A stretch of 18,553 bases of DNA. Source: an uncultured Clostridia bacterium. GTDB lineage: Bacteria; Bacillota; Clostridia; Oscillospirales; CAG-272. Every line of letters begins with the position of its first letter. Within the stretch, counting starts at the first letter, position 1. The stretch is from positions 1 to 18,553 of the forward strand of contig CALAXC010000088.1 of assembly GCA_937894775.1 (NCBI GenBank), read 5' to 3'. Positions 6,864-13,823 of the stretch are shown here, piece after piece. The position numbers were made by a program, and so were the translations under genes. The notes under the pieces were generated by a model that saw nothing but the letters and a program-made list of their open reading frames with translations, did not search any database and was not told where the DNA came from.

Positions 6864-6976
6864 TTATAGGCAGAAATCATTCATCACGCCGTCGAGCATT
6901 TTCATATCTTTCTTGACCTCTGTCACCTGCGTTGTTGAATGTCCGAGCAGGTCTACACTTATCTCGCATTGATTAT
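6864..6976 (-). pseudogene. Degenerate 3' end of a tyrosine integrase gene, copy 2, catalytic tyrosine deleted
   Basis: About 37 codons ending in TAA, reading CEISVDLLGHSTTQVTE, then VKKDMKMLDGVMNDFCL. It matches copy 1 (4054-4176) nearly residue for residue but lacks the nine bases encoding MYY, so the nucleophilic Tyr position is gone in-frame. As in copy 1, the 5' side runs straight into the 26-bp boundary repeat. Clearly non-functional. Confidence 0.85.
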
Positions 6977-7002
6977 TTTAGTACAACATCAAAAAAGTAT
7001 CA
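6977..7002. repeat. 26-bp boundary repeat, copy C
   Basis: TTTAGTACAACATC ... AAAAAAGTATCA; one change from copy A (A for G at the tenth base). It is followed by GAGCTTTAAAA, resembling CGAGCTTCAAAA after copy A, so the similarity extends a little beyond the 26 bp. Confidence 0.8.
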
Positions 7003-7033
7003 GAGCTTTAAAAATTCCACCTCACTAAACCAC

Positions 7034-7062
7034 TTGTAATTCTTACTGATTTATGATATAAT
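7034..7062 (+). promoter_or_regulatory. Promoter of the two membrane-protein genes
   Basis: TTGTAA (7034-7039), 17-base spacer, TATAAT (7057-7062). It begins 31 bases after boundary repeat C. Confidence 0.7.
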
Positions 7063-7101
7063 AAAAAAATAACAGTATAACAATTATTGGAGAAACCCAT
7101 T

Positions 7102-7536
7102 ATGCGAAAAAAATTAACTATTGCAATTATTATTTCTATCTTAATATTTATCGTTGGTGCTCTATTCGCAATTGCATATCTTCAAGAACTTAGTGCATTA
7201 AACAACTTAAAAGATTGTATTCCTCAGGATGTTTTTCTCAAACAACAAAATAAATATCTTCAACTTGTTTTGAATTTTCTTATGCTGGCAATTGGAGGCT
7301 CTTTATTATCTTTCAGCATAATATTCAGAGGAATTCACTTTAAAAATAGACTATTTGACAAGCTTTTTGCAGCTATCGGTCTTATAGTGACATTTATCCT
7401 CAATCTTTTTATTAATTTTAGCGGTATATGGACTATTTTTACAGGCTTAACGATAATCATAACCTTTGATTGCATTTTCATATTCATAAAAGAAGAATAT
7501 GACAGTTTAATGGCGAAAAAGAAAGGCATTGTATAA
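7102..7536 (+). CDS. Small four-helix membrane protein of unknown function
   Basis: 144 residues from ATG 7102 (MRKKLTIAII), chosen because GGAG at 7089-7092 is correctly spaced. The in-frame TTG at 7087 overlaps that site. Four hydrophobic segments are visible: LTIAIIISILIFIVGALFAI, LQLVLNFLMLAIGGSLL, LFAAIGLIVTFILNLF and WTIFTGLTIIITFDCIFIF, with a short charged tail (SLMAKKKGIV). No catalytic or binding motif is recognised. It forms an operon with the next gene, 4 bases away. Both have the same size and topology, suggesting partner subunits or distant duplicates, although no clear sequence identity is visible. Confidence 0.7.
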   Translation: MRKKLTIAIIISILIFIVGALFAIAYLQELSALNNLKDCIPQDVFLKQQNKYLQLVLNFLMLAIGGSLLSFSIIFRGIHFKNRLFDKLFAAIGLIVTFILNLFINFSGIWTIFTGLTIIITFDCIFIFIKEEYDSLMAKKKGIV

Positions 7537-7540
7537 ACAA

Positions 7541-8026
7541 ATGAAAAAAAGAATATTTCAGAAGATGCGACATAAAATTTTATTTACTATATCGGTAATT
7601 TTATCATTTCTATTGATTTATATCTCAGTTAGAGTTGTGCTCAGCATCAATGCAATAAAAGTAAATCAAGTGTTTTATGGTGAAAACTTAGATAAGTTCC
7701 TAATTCTAGGTTATACGCAATTATCGTGTGTAGTTGCGGTTTTATTTGATATTTGGACTGTATTTTTGACCTGTATGAATAAGAATATTTTACTGAATAT
7801 GGATAATAAAAAATCGGGAATGTTTTATGTAGAAAATATATTCTTGGTGCTTAACTTTATTTCAAGTATTGTTATTTATCTTCTGATTTCACAAGTAAAT
7901 TTATCAAAAGTACCGTGGTTAATTTGGACTTTTGTTTCGATGTTTAATATAATGTCAGTCGGTTTTTTCTTATATAATTTGATAGTCTGTATTTGTTTAA
8001 GCAAAAGAAAAGATATATCAAATTAA
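7541..8026 (+). CDS. Small four-helix membrane protein of unknown function, second gene
   Basis: 161 residues from ATG 7541 (MKKRIFQKMRHKIL). The TTG at 7529 overlaps the previous gene and is less likely. A basic N-terminus is followed by four hydrophobic segments: LFTISVILSFLLIYI, LSCVVAVLFDIWTVF, IFLVLNFISSIVIYLL and the last near VPWLIWTFVSMFNI. It ends in a lysine/arginine-rich tail. Its ribosome site AAAGG lies inside the end of the preceding gene, so translation may be coupled. I do not recognise the family. The cassette context suggests accessory cargo. Confidence 0.7.
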   Translation: MKKRIFQKMRHKILFTISVILSFLLIYISVRVVLSINAIKVNQVFYGENLDKFLILGYTQLSCVVAVLFDIWTVFLTCMNKNILLNMDNKKSGMFYVENIFLVLNFISSIVIYLLISQVNLSKVPWLIWTFVSMFNIMSVGFFLYNLIVCICLSKRKDISN

Positions 8027-8110
8027 GCTTCGCAGAGAATTTCAATTATTCCTCGCTAAACTTTTCTAATATAAACATAATTAATTTTATTATCATAATG
8101 TCAAAAATTT

Positions 8111-8140
8111 AAGGCGATTGCATCACGCAACCGCCTTTTC
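8111..8140 (+). terminator. Terminator, second copy of the 4210-4240 module
   Basis: AAGGCG-a-TTGC / GCAA-c-CGCCTT hairpin (8111-8136) with four T, 85 bases after the second membrane-protein gene. It is followed at 8153-8165 by AATGTAAAATCAT, exactly as after the first copy. It probably ends the two-gene transcript. Confidence 0.75.
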
Positions 8141-8175
8141 TATATCGATATCAATGTAAAATCATCATAACGCTG

Positions 8176-8985
8176 TCATTTCTTTATTCTTGGTTGTTCA
8201 AAAATGCCTACCAATTCAACATCCGCCGAATACTTCAAAGTATATGAAGCTTTTCCCCGATTTAATGCATCGGTAATTTCAGCAATTTCTTTTTGAAGAT
8301 CCTCTGATGTTTCATACCATCCAAGTATCGTCGAATGTTCTCCCCAAAGTGTTACTTGATCTATCCCGTTTAATACGAATTTAGGTTCTCTCTTTCCAGG
8401 CGCTAAAATTCGAGATGCTTTCACTTCCTGACATACAATTATATTTTTATTATCAAATGTAGAAATTGCAATTTTTTTCGTAGGATTACCGTAAATATGT
8501 TTTTCCACATATGACATCATACGGTTATTTAAGATGATATAATAAAATACTACAACCATACCCGCAACGCCTGATACAACAAAAGCATCAACATTCAATG
8601 CTTTCATCGATAAAAGCAAGCCCAGCCACAAAATTCCGCAAAGAATAAAAGTAAAAATATTCTTACGAATCCATTTTTTTCTCCAAAAGCTCTGTTTATC
8701 CTTTAACGTAAACGCGCTTGCTTCAAGAGTTTCCTTGATGTTGGACTCTGCCACCTCTTTATATTCCTCGTCATCCAATTTTCTGCCGCTGATAAGCTCG
8801 TTTATCGTTAAACCATAAATTTCACTAAGCTCTGCCAGCATTTCTACAGGCGGCATATATGTTCCTGTTTCCCATCTTGAAATAGTTTTATTTGACACAC
8901 CAAGCTTTTCGCCAAGCTCCGCTTGTGTAAAATTATGTTCCTTGCGAAGCTCTGCAAGAAAGCTTCCCATTTTTACCATATCCAT
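8176..8985 (-). CDS. XRE-family regulator with two membrane segments
   Basis: 269 residues. An XRE helix-turn-helix occupies about 8-65 (FTQAELGEKLGVSNKTISRWE, then PPVEMLAELSEIYGLTINELI). A linker leads to two membrane helices (about 109-128 and 133-153) and a C-terminal soluble domain of about 115 residues (IAISTFDNKNIIVCQEVKAS and beyond). Membrane-tethered XRE proteins of this layout are common in Clostridia and Bacilli. The signal sensed is unknown. The ATG at 8985 follows AAGGAG at normal distance, with promoter 9021-9049. It is convergent with the membrane-protein pair, and a regulatory link to them or to the serpin is possible but not shown. Confidence 0.85.
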   Translation of the reverse strand: MDMVKMGSFLAELRKEHNFTQAELGEKLGVSNKTISRWETGTYMPPVEMLAELSEIYGLTINELISGRKLDDEEYKEVAESNIKETLEASAFTLKDKQSFWRKKWIRKNIFTFILCGILWLGLLLSMKALNVDAFVVSGVAGMVVVFYYIILNNRMMSYVEKHIYGNPTKKIAISTFDNKNIIVCQEVKASRILAPGKREPKFVLNGIDQVTLWGEHSTILGWYETSEDLQKEIAEITDALNRGKASYTLKYSADVELVGIFEQPRIKK

Positions 8986-9020
8986 AAGTTTTCTCCTTCG
9001 TTACTCTTCAATATGACATA

Positions 9021-9049
9021 ATTATAGCACAAACCGCCCATTTTGTCTT
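9021..9049 (-). promoter_or_regulatory. Promoter of the membrane XRE regulator
   Basis: On the minus strand, AAGACA (9044-9049), 17-base spacer, TATAAT (9021-9026), 36 bases before the ATG. Confidence 0.6.
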
Positions 9050-9099
9050 TACCACAAACAGCGAATTTGACTATTTTTATTATATTCTATCCTCAAAAA

Positions 9100-9134
9100 A
9101 TAAAAAAGCGCAGCATCCTTGCGAATACTACGCT
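9100..9134 (-). terminator. Terminator of the serpin gene
   Basis: On the minus strand, AGCGTAG (9128-9134) pairs with CTGCGCT (9107-9113), one G-T pair included, followed by six T (9102-9107) and more T. It lies about 56 bases after the serpin stop. Confidence 0.6.
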
Positions 9135-9189
9135 GTTTTAAAATATTCATCTTTGCTTACTGCGTATCACTTTAGAGGTGCAAAAAGCA

Positions 9190-10506
9190 TCAATTAACAC
9201 TATTTACAGTTCCCGAGAAAAGAACCTCGCCGTAGCGATCTGTAATAACAAACCCGAAAGCTCTGTCAACTATATAATCATGATATACATCTTTATATTT
9301 CTCATCAGGCCCTCCGTTTCCATACATATCAATAATAGTAACTGCCGCACCCTCAATACCTTTTTCGGTTACTTCAATGCTACATTTATGTATAACACCG
9401 CCGCAAGCGATCGGCTCATCGGTTACATTTGAAAAATCGCATTTTCCAAGTCCAAACAACTTATTGATACCAAAGTCGTTTTTGAGTATCTCCGTAATAT
9501 AACCGTCAAAGGAAGCCTTGTATTTTGGAAAAAGCACTCTCGTATGATGCCTAAGCTTATTTTCCTCGTCTATATGTCCGTAATCCCCGAGATTATTGAT
9601 GTTATAAATATTATCGGCAGTAAATACCTCTTCAAGAGTATGCCCATCGGTGGGAACTATAAATTTAATGTCAAAGTTATGCTCTGTTCTTGTGTAAAAG
9701 GAAGTATATCCCTCTCCCTCGTAAACTTTACCGTCAGCATAATGTCCTTGAAGCAGCTTTGTATTCGTCATGCTGCCGTCTGCGTTTTTAAAATTATATG
9801 AATTATCGGTAAACTTCAGCTCGTCACCGTCATCATTCCAAACCTCTTTGAGATAGAATGTATTAATAAGTGTGATCAATGTATAGGGCGACAGCTTTAT
9901 GTCACTGTCAATAATACCGTGTGTTTTTTCCTTGATGTAAGCATTGATAGCTTTTTCACCTTCACCGTTTTTAAAGTTTACACTGAACAAGTCACAGTTA
10001 AAGTTAGTAGCAAGATTATTTATCCCCTCTTCTTTGAGAGTGATTTTCTTATCTGCCCAAATTGAATTTGCAAGCTCTTCAAATGCGAGGATCTTCTCGT
10101 TGTTCGCTATATCGGTGTAATAATACTCACGGTTTGAAAAAGCATATAAAACCTTAGTAAAATTTTTTACCTCGTCATAGGTAACCCCCACAGCATTCAG
10201 TATTTCTTCTCTTGTTTCACCGTTTGCGCACTCGGTTGCAAGAGCGAGAGCCATATAGACCGACACGGGCGAGATACAAATATTCGATTGCTTATTGCTG
10301 TCTGCATAGACCTCATAGGTAAGCTTTGCAGCAAAGGAATCCAGTTTATCAATGAATTCCTCATAGCCTTCTTGCTTTGAATCTGAGTGCTTAACTTCCA
10401 TCGCCTTTGCCGCAAGCGCCAAGTTATGACTCTCGGGCTCAGCCAAGCAAGATGCAAAAGCAAAACACATTGTTAAAACAAGGATCAAAGATATAACTTT
10501 TTTCAT
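9190..10506 (-). CDS. Secreted serpin (serine protease inhibitor), probable lipoprotein
   Basis: 438 residues. The signal sequence MKKVISLILVLTMCFAFASC has a lipobox-like end (Cys20; the -3 Phe is unusual). The serpin fold fills about 50-438: SNICISPVSVYMALALATEC (the helix-B signature region), LINTFYLKEVWN, and the C-terminal AFGFVITDRYGEVLFSGTV. The reactive-loop hinge is present, EKGIEGAAVT (about 380-389), close to the inhibitory consensus EEGTEAAAAT, so trapping of a protease is plausible. P14 is Ile where Thr/Ser is usual, which may slow loop insertion. The likely scissile region is around MYGNGG. Gut Firmicutes encode comparable serpins that inhibit neutrophil or pancreatic proteases. 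ATG 10506 follows AAGGAGG. Monocistronic, promoter 10543-10571. The stop codon lies inside AAAAAGCATCAA, also found in boundary repeat B. Confidence 0.93.
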   Translation of the reverse strand: MKKVISLILVLTMCFAFASCLAEPESHNLALAAKAMEVKHSDSKQEGYEEFIDKLDSFAAKLTYEVYADSNKQSNICISPVSVYMALALATECANGETREEILNAVGVTYDEVKNFTKVLYAFSNREYYYTDIANNEKILAFEELANSIWADKKITLKEEGINNLATNFNCDLFSVNFKNGEGEKAINAYIKEKTHGIIDSDIKLSPYTLITLINTFYLKEVWNDDGDELKFTDNSYNFKNADGSMTNTKLLQGHYADGKVYEGEGYTSFYTRTEHNFDIKFIVPTDGHTLEEVFTADNIYNINNLGDYGHIDEENKLRHHTRVLFPKYKASFDGYITEILKNDFGINKLFGLGKCDFSNVTDEPIACGGVIHKCSIEVTEKGIEGAAVTIIDMYGNGGPDEKYKDVYHDYIVDRAFGFVITDRYGEVLFSGTVNSVN

Positions 10507-10542
10507 AAGCGTTTCCTCCTTGTCAAGCTTTTCATTAAACTT

Positions 10543-10571
10543 ATTATATCACAAATTAATATATCCGTCAA
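10543..10571 (-). promoter_or_regulatory. Promoter of the serpin gene
   Basis: On the minus strand, TTGACG (10566-10571), 17-base spacer, TATAAT (10543-10548): near-consensus vegetative sigma-A promoter. Confidence 0.8.
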
Positions 10572-10615
10572 CTTGAGATTGGCTTCGCGCCTTTCAAAAA
10601 GCAAACAGCTTATTT

Positions 10616-10894
10616 TTACTCGGTGCCATTTACCTTTTTCGACGTTTCGAAAGGCTTGTTATATTTCGGTTCTATCCTAATAGCAACGTCTTTCTCCGGC
10701 ATAACAAAATTATAATACAAATGCTCTTCCGAATAATTATCGAAATCAAGCCTTGCGTCATTAAGATAGACGTTATAATATCCGTTAATTATATCCAAGG
10801 AAATACACACGGGCTCGCCCGCTGAATAAGAATCCTTAACCTCATTCCTGATTGTAACGTAGCTCGACTTTGAAATTTTAAGCTTATATTTTTT
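10616..10894 (-). pseudogene. Same-frame remnant following the anti-sigma gene (beta-rich lipoprotein-type domain without a start)
   Basis: Directly after the TAG of the anti-sigma gene the same frame stays open for 92 codons (KKYKLKISKSSYVTIRNEV ... KKVNGTE). The content looks like a genuine domain. YSAGEPVCISLDIINGYYNV followed by FVMPEKDVAIRIE resembles the small extracellular beta-domain lipoproteins frequent in Clostridia. There is no ribosome site; the only start-like codon is an internal GTG at 10810. Simplest reading: the downstream gene lost its start and signal peptide by a deletion ending at the TAG. The alternative is low-level read-through giving a fused anti-sigma protein. Confidence 0.6.
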
Positions 10895-12211
10895 CTACAC
10901 TACAAAATATTCCTCATATCCGATAATTTCTATTGCGGGAACTCTAACCGTTTCATAAATCTCACAATCCTCTGCATAAAGACCGCCATATATGTATGCA
11001 TCAGGAACTCTTTTATAAAAAACATAATGCGGAATCATCATATATCTCTCCGTACCGTTAACCTTAAAATTCGAATATTGAATTTCCACAAAATCATATT
11101 CCGAAAAATTCAAATTTTCCCAGCAAATACGACATTTTCCCTGTGAGGTAGGAAGAAAGCATCCCTTACGCAAAAATTCAACGGCTTTTTCTAATGTTAT
11201 AGATTTTGCCCGAGCAACGGTTTGATATCTTTCATCAAATCTTTGCCGTGATTTAGAATATATAACACCTACAGATGTTAAAAAATAATCTTGCTTCTCA
11301 TATTCATACTTAAAACTAAAAGAAAAAATTAACTCCTCATTAAAAGAATTTTTTGTGGATGGGGAAAACTCGTCATTATCGTTGTGAAAATAAATACTTA
11401 TATTCGTCAATCTTCCATAATTTCTAAAACTGCGTTCAACGGTAGCGTTAGTAAAAGAAACTCCAAAAAATTCAAAAAACATTGTTTTTGCTGAATTAAG
11501 CGACGCAATTATCTCCTCATCGGAAAGATTCTCATCTATCTCCATAGATTGTCCGTTAATCTCAATTACAGAATCATTTCTTTTATTTTTTTCAATTCTA
11601 AAAAAGTTCGAAAATCTACTTTGCACGGCTCTTATATTTAAGCCGTCACTTGCGCCCACTATACGCAAGCTATCTTCATAATTATTTTTTTGATATTCAG
11701 AGGGGTCAAGATTAAAGCATGCCTCAGCTTTTTCTAATAAAGGACTTGAAAAAGCATTAAACTCTTGCTCATCTAACTCTTTTCCTTTTAAATCTTTATA
11801 TCCGTATATTGGAAAATATTCATTATTCTTGATTTCCTTAATATACAAATATTTTGCATCCGGTACTGCTTCTCCACTATGCTGTCCGTAAAGCTCACAC
11901 CCAAATTCATTATCCACACCGCCGTTATTATCGGAATAAATTGACGCTTTTCCGAAAATATCTACCATAGAAAGCTGCGGAGTATCCCAAACGGAAATTT
12001 GATCTTCTTCGTTACTACCCCGCTCTACAAGCATCGGAACGGTAAATACTGCAGTAACTATTATTGCAAGACAAGCGGATATTGCAACAAGACGAATATA
12101 TACTGCTCTCATTCTTTTCTTCTTTTGCAAATTTTCCTTTTGAGCTACGTAATTTACAACAAGATCGTTGTCAATGTGATCCAGAGCTTCATTCCATTCA
12201 CTTTTTTTCAT
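10895..12211 (-). CDS. Probable membrane anti-sigma factor partner of the adjacent ECF sigma factor
   Basis: 438 residues. A short cytoplasmic part (MKKSEWNEALDHIDNDLVV, about 1-39) is followed by one membrane helix (about 40-61) and a large extracytoplasmic domain (about 65-438) with no recognised enzyme motif. There is no HxxxCxxC zinc motif, so it is not a classic zinc anti-sigma factor. The assignment rests on topology and position: its ATG overlaps the stop of the ECF sigma gene by 4 bases (ATGA). The natural C-terminus seems to be IIGYEEYF plus two residues. The protein is rich in Asn, Glu and aromatic residues as in secreted Clostridial domains. The signal it senses is unknown. Confidence 0.72.
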   Translation of the reverse strand: MKKSEWNEALDHIDNDLVVNYVAQKENLQKKKRMRAVYIRLVAISACLAIIVTAVFTVPMLVERGSNEEDQISVWDTPQLSMVDIFGKASIYSDNNGGVDNEFGCELYGQHSGEAVPDAKYLYIKEIKNNEYFPIYGYKDLKGKELDEQEFNAFSSPLLEKAEACFNLDPSEYQKNNYEDSLRIVGASDGLNIRAVQSRFSNFFRIEKNKRNDSVIEINGQSMEIDENLSDEEIIASLNSAKTMFFEFFGVSFTNATVERSFRNYGRLTNISIYFHNDNDEFSPSTKNSFNEELIFSFSFKYEYEKQDYFLTSVGVIYSKSRQRFDERYQTVARAKSITLEKAVEFLRKGCFLPTSQGKCRICWENLNFSEYDFVEIQYSNFKVNGTERYMMIPHYVFYKRVPDAYIYGGLYAEDCEIYETVRVPAIEIIGYEEYFVV

Positions 12212-12804
12212 ACCGAATAGCCCTCCTTTTCAAGAGTTTCACGCAAGCTCGTACGGATAGCCGCAAGCTCTTTGTTTATCATCGAGCGGCTAAGATTTAA
12301 ATTTTTAGCTATAACGTCGATCGAATCAGCCGTATAATATCTACTCATAAATATAAACTGCCTGCGCGGTGTAAGAGAACGAATAAAATCGCTCAAAATC
12401 CGTCCGAGTCTTTCAGCATCAAAATCATCAGCTATATCATCGTCACCCGACACAAAGGGTTCAAGCTCGGAAAGCGACACCGTCATTTCAGACGGAACAA
12501 CGCTACGACGTATCCTTCTGCGATATTTCTTAATAGCAGATCTTCGCATAATAACGGTAAGAAACGCCTTAAGAACATCAGGTCTTGATGGCGGCATAGC
12601 GCACCACGCGCCGAGATATGTATCATTCAAGCATTCTTCACAGTCAAGCGGATTATTAAGAATATTATAAGCAATAACGAATAAATAATTTTTATATTTG
12701 AAATCGGTTTCATCAATTGCTTTTTCATCACGTTCCCAATAAAGATCTATTATTTTTTCGTCATCCAATGGCTTTTTATGCTTAGCTTTTTCTTGAATAC
12801 TCAT
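12208..12804 (-). CDS. ECF RNA polymerase sigma factor
   Basis: 198 residues from ATG 12804 (MSIQEKAKHKK), fixed by AAGGAGG just upstream. The longer frame would need a TTG that lies before that site. Region 2 covers about 16-90 (DLYWERDEKAIDETDFKYKN, then NILNNPLDCEECLNDTYLGAW). Region 4 covers about 135-190 (LTPRRQFIFMSRYY, then IDVIAKNLNLSRSMINKELA as helix-turn-helix). This is the common Clostridial sigma type paired with single-pass membrane regulators. Translationally coupled to the anti-sigma gene. Two tandem promoters precede it; whether either is recognised by this sigma factor itself cannot be told. Confidence 0.9.
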   Translation of the reverse strand: MSIQEKAKHKKPLDDEKIIDLYWERDEKAIDETDFKYKNYLFVIAYNILNNPLDCEECLNDTYLGAWCAMPPSRPDVLKAFLTVIMRRSAIKKYRRRIRRSVVPSEMTVSLSELEPFVSGDDDIADDFDAERLGRILSDFIRSLTPRRQFIFMSRYYTADSIDVIAKNLNLSRSMINKELAAIRTSLRETLEKEGYSV

Positions 12805-12855
12805 ATTTTCCTCCTTGTCTGACAAAATTTCCCTTCATAAATAACAGTACGGAAA

Positions 12856-12883
12856 AATATAGAAATGTGTAATGATTTTTCAA
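12856..12883 (-). promoter_or_regulatory. Proximal promoter of the ECF sigma operon
   Basis: On the minus strand, TTGAAA (12878-12883), 16-base spacer, TATATT (12856-12861). Confidence 0.5.
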
Positions 12884-12894
12884 TATTTTTTATA

Positions 12895-12923
12895 ATTATA
12901 ACATATTCTATATTCTTTTTCAA
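12895..12923 (-). promoter_or_regulatory. Distal promoter of the ECF sigma operon
   Basis: On the minus strand, TTGAAA (12918-12923), 17-base spacer, TATAAT (12895-12900). Better match than the proximal one; both share the -35 TTGAAA. Confidence 0.6.
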
Positions 12924-12982
12924 TAAAAGCAATACAAAACACTCTATTACCAAATTTTTTCCATTATTTCCCCCATAGATCC

Positions 12983-13011
12983 TTGTTTTTAGGAGAATTT
13001 TAGAGTATAAT
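12983..13011 (+). promoter_or_regulatory. Promoter of the small alpha/beta hydrolase, with a long leader
   Basis: TTGTTT (12983-12988), 17-base spacer, TATAAT (13006-13011). The start codon is 138 bases downstream. The leader contains a small dyad CGCTC-ggcca-GAGCG (13047-13061) but no recognisable riboswitch or terminator. Confidence 0.6.
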
Positions 13012-13148
13012 GTTTATAATAGAGATGAAAAGGAGAATCCTTATCGCGCTCGGCCAGAGCGTTAAGAAAACGGGATTTATAAACTGTATCGTTTTTGAAG
13101 AATATTTTTTAATTTCATTATTTTTCAACATTAAGAAAGGAGGGCTGT

Positions 13149-13718
13149 ATGGATTTTGACAAAACAGTAAGTCATACCGTAGACGGGTATGAACTTAAAT
13201 ACGGCGTCTTTTACGGTAACGAAAATATCGTATTTATTAAATGTGGGGCAGGCGGAACTATACCCGGTCACGACGGTAAATATGTAAAAATGGCGTACCG
13301 ACTCAACAAAAGATCGGGAGCTACCGTAATATGCTCAGCCTATCCCTACCCTTCTGACGATTTTTTATTACAGTATGATGAAAAAATAATAAATAAATTT
13401 ATTACTAAATTCGCTTCCTGCAAGTTAAGCTTTATCGGAGTATCACGCGGAGCATATGTCGGTCTTACATATCTTAGTAAAAAATTCAACTTTTCAAAGA
13501 TGCTTCTTATAAATATGCCGTTGATGATAAATTTTCATAAGTCGATAGATGCATTACCCGATAAAAAAGTCCTGTTTGTCTACGGTGATCAAGATCCGTC
13601 GCTGACCTATATCCCCTATCTGAAGCTCCATCACAGTGAAGTTACCGTGATAAAAGGAGCAAATCATACCTTTGACGGAATGCTTGACGAGTTTATAGCT
13701 TTAGCGGACTTGCTGTAA
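13149..13718 (+). CDS. Small alpha/beta hydrolase
   Basis: 189 residues, cytoplasmic. All three catalytic positions are visible: Ser99 in GVSRGAY, Asp149 in VYGDQDPS, and His173 in GANHTF. An early glycine-rich turn (KCGAGGTIPGHDGKY, about 31-45) replaces the usual HG oxyanion loop. There is no lid domain; the protein is near the minimal length for the fold. The substrate is unknown, and a small carboxylester or thioester is only a guess. The ATG is set by AAAGGAGGG five bases upstream. It is transcribed in the same direction as the TIR-HIT pair 105 bases further on, but that pair has its own promoter, so a functional link is uncertain. Confidence 0.85.
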   Translation: MDFDKTVSHTVDGYELKYGVFYGNENIVFIKCGAGGTIPGHDGKYVKMAYRLNKRSGATVICSAYPYPSDDFLLQYDEKIINKFITKFASCKLSFIGVSRGAYVGLTYLSKKFNFSKMLLINMPLMINFHKSIDALPDKKVLFVYGDQDPSLTYIPYLKLHHSEVTVIKGANHTFDGMLDEFIALADLL

Positions 13719-13758
13719 TTTACACAGCGATCTCACGCATTTTATCAATAAAAATCAG

Positions 13759-13787
13759 TTGCAATATTTTCATATTTATGGTATACT
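13759..13787 (+). promoter_or_regulatory. Promoter of the TIR-HIT operon
   Basis: TTGCAA (13759-13764), 17-base spacer, TATACT (13782-13787), 36 bases before the GTG start. Confidence 0.65.
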
Positions 13788-13823
13788 GAAATCATCTAAA
13801 ACTAAGGATTTGGAGAAAACACC

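Noticed and set aside
10197..10463. 88-codon ORF inside the serpin gene
   Set aside because: Alternative frame of the serpin coding sequence with no independent support.
13025..13159. 44-codon ORF (MKRRILIALGQSVKKTGF...) in the leader of the small alpha/beta hydrolase
   Set aside because: No ribosome site; it starts a few bases after the predicted transcription start and overlaps the real gene start by 11 bases. It could only be a leaderless leader peptide, which I cannot support.
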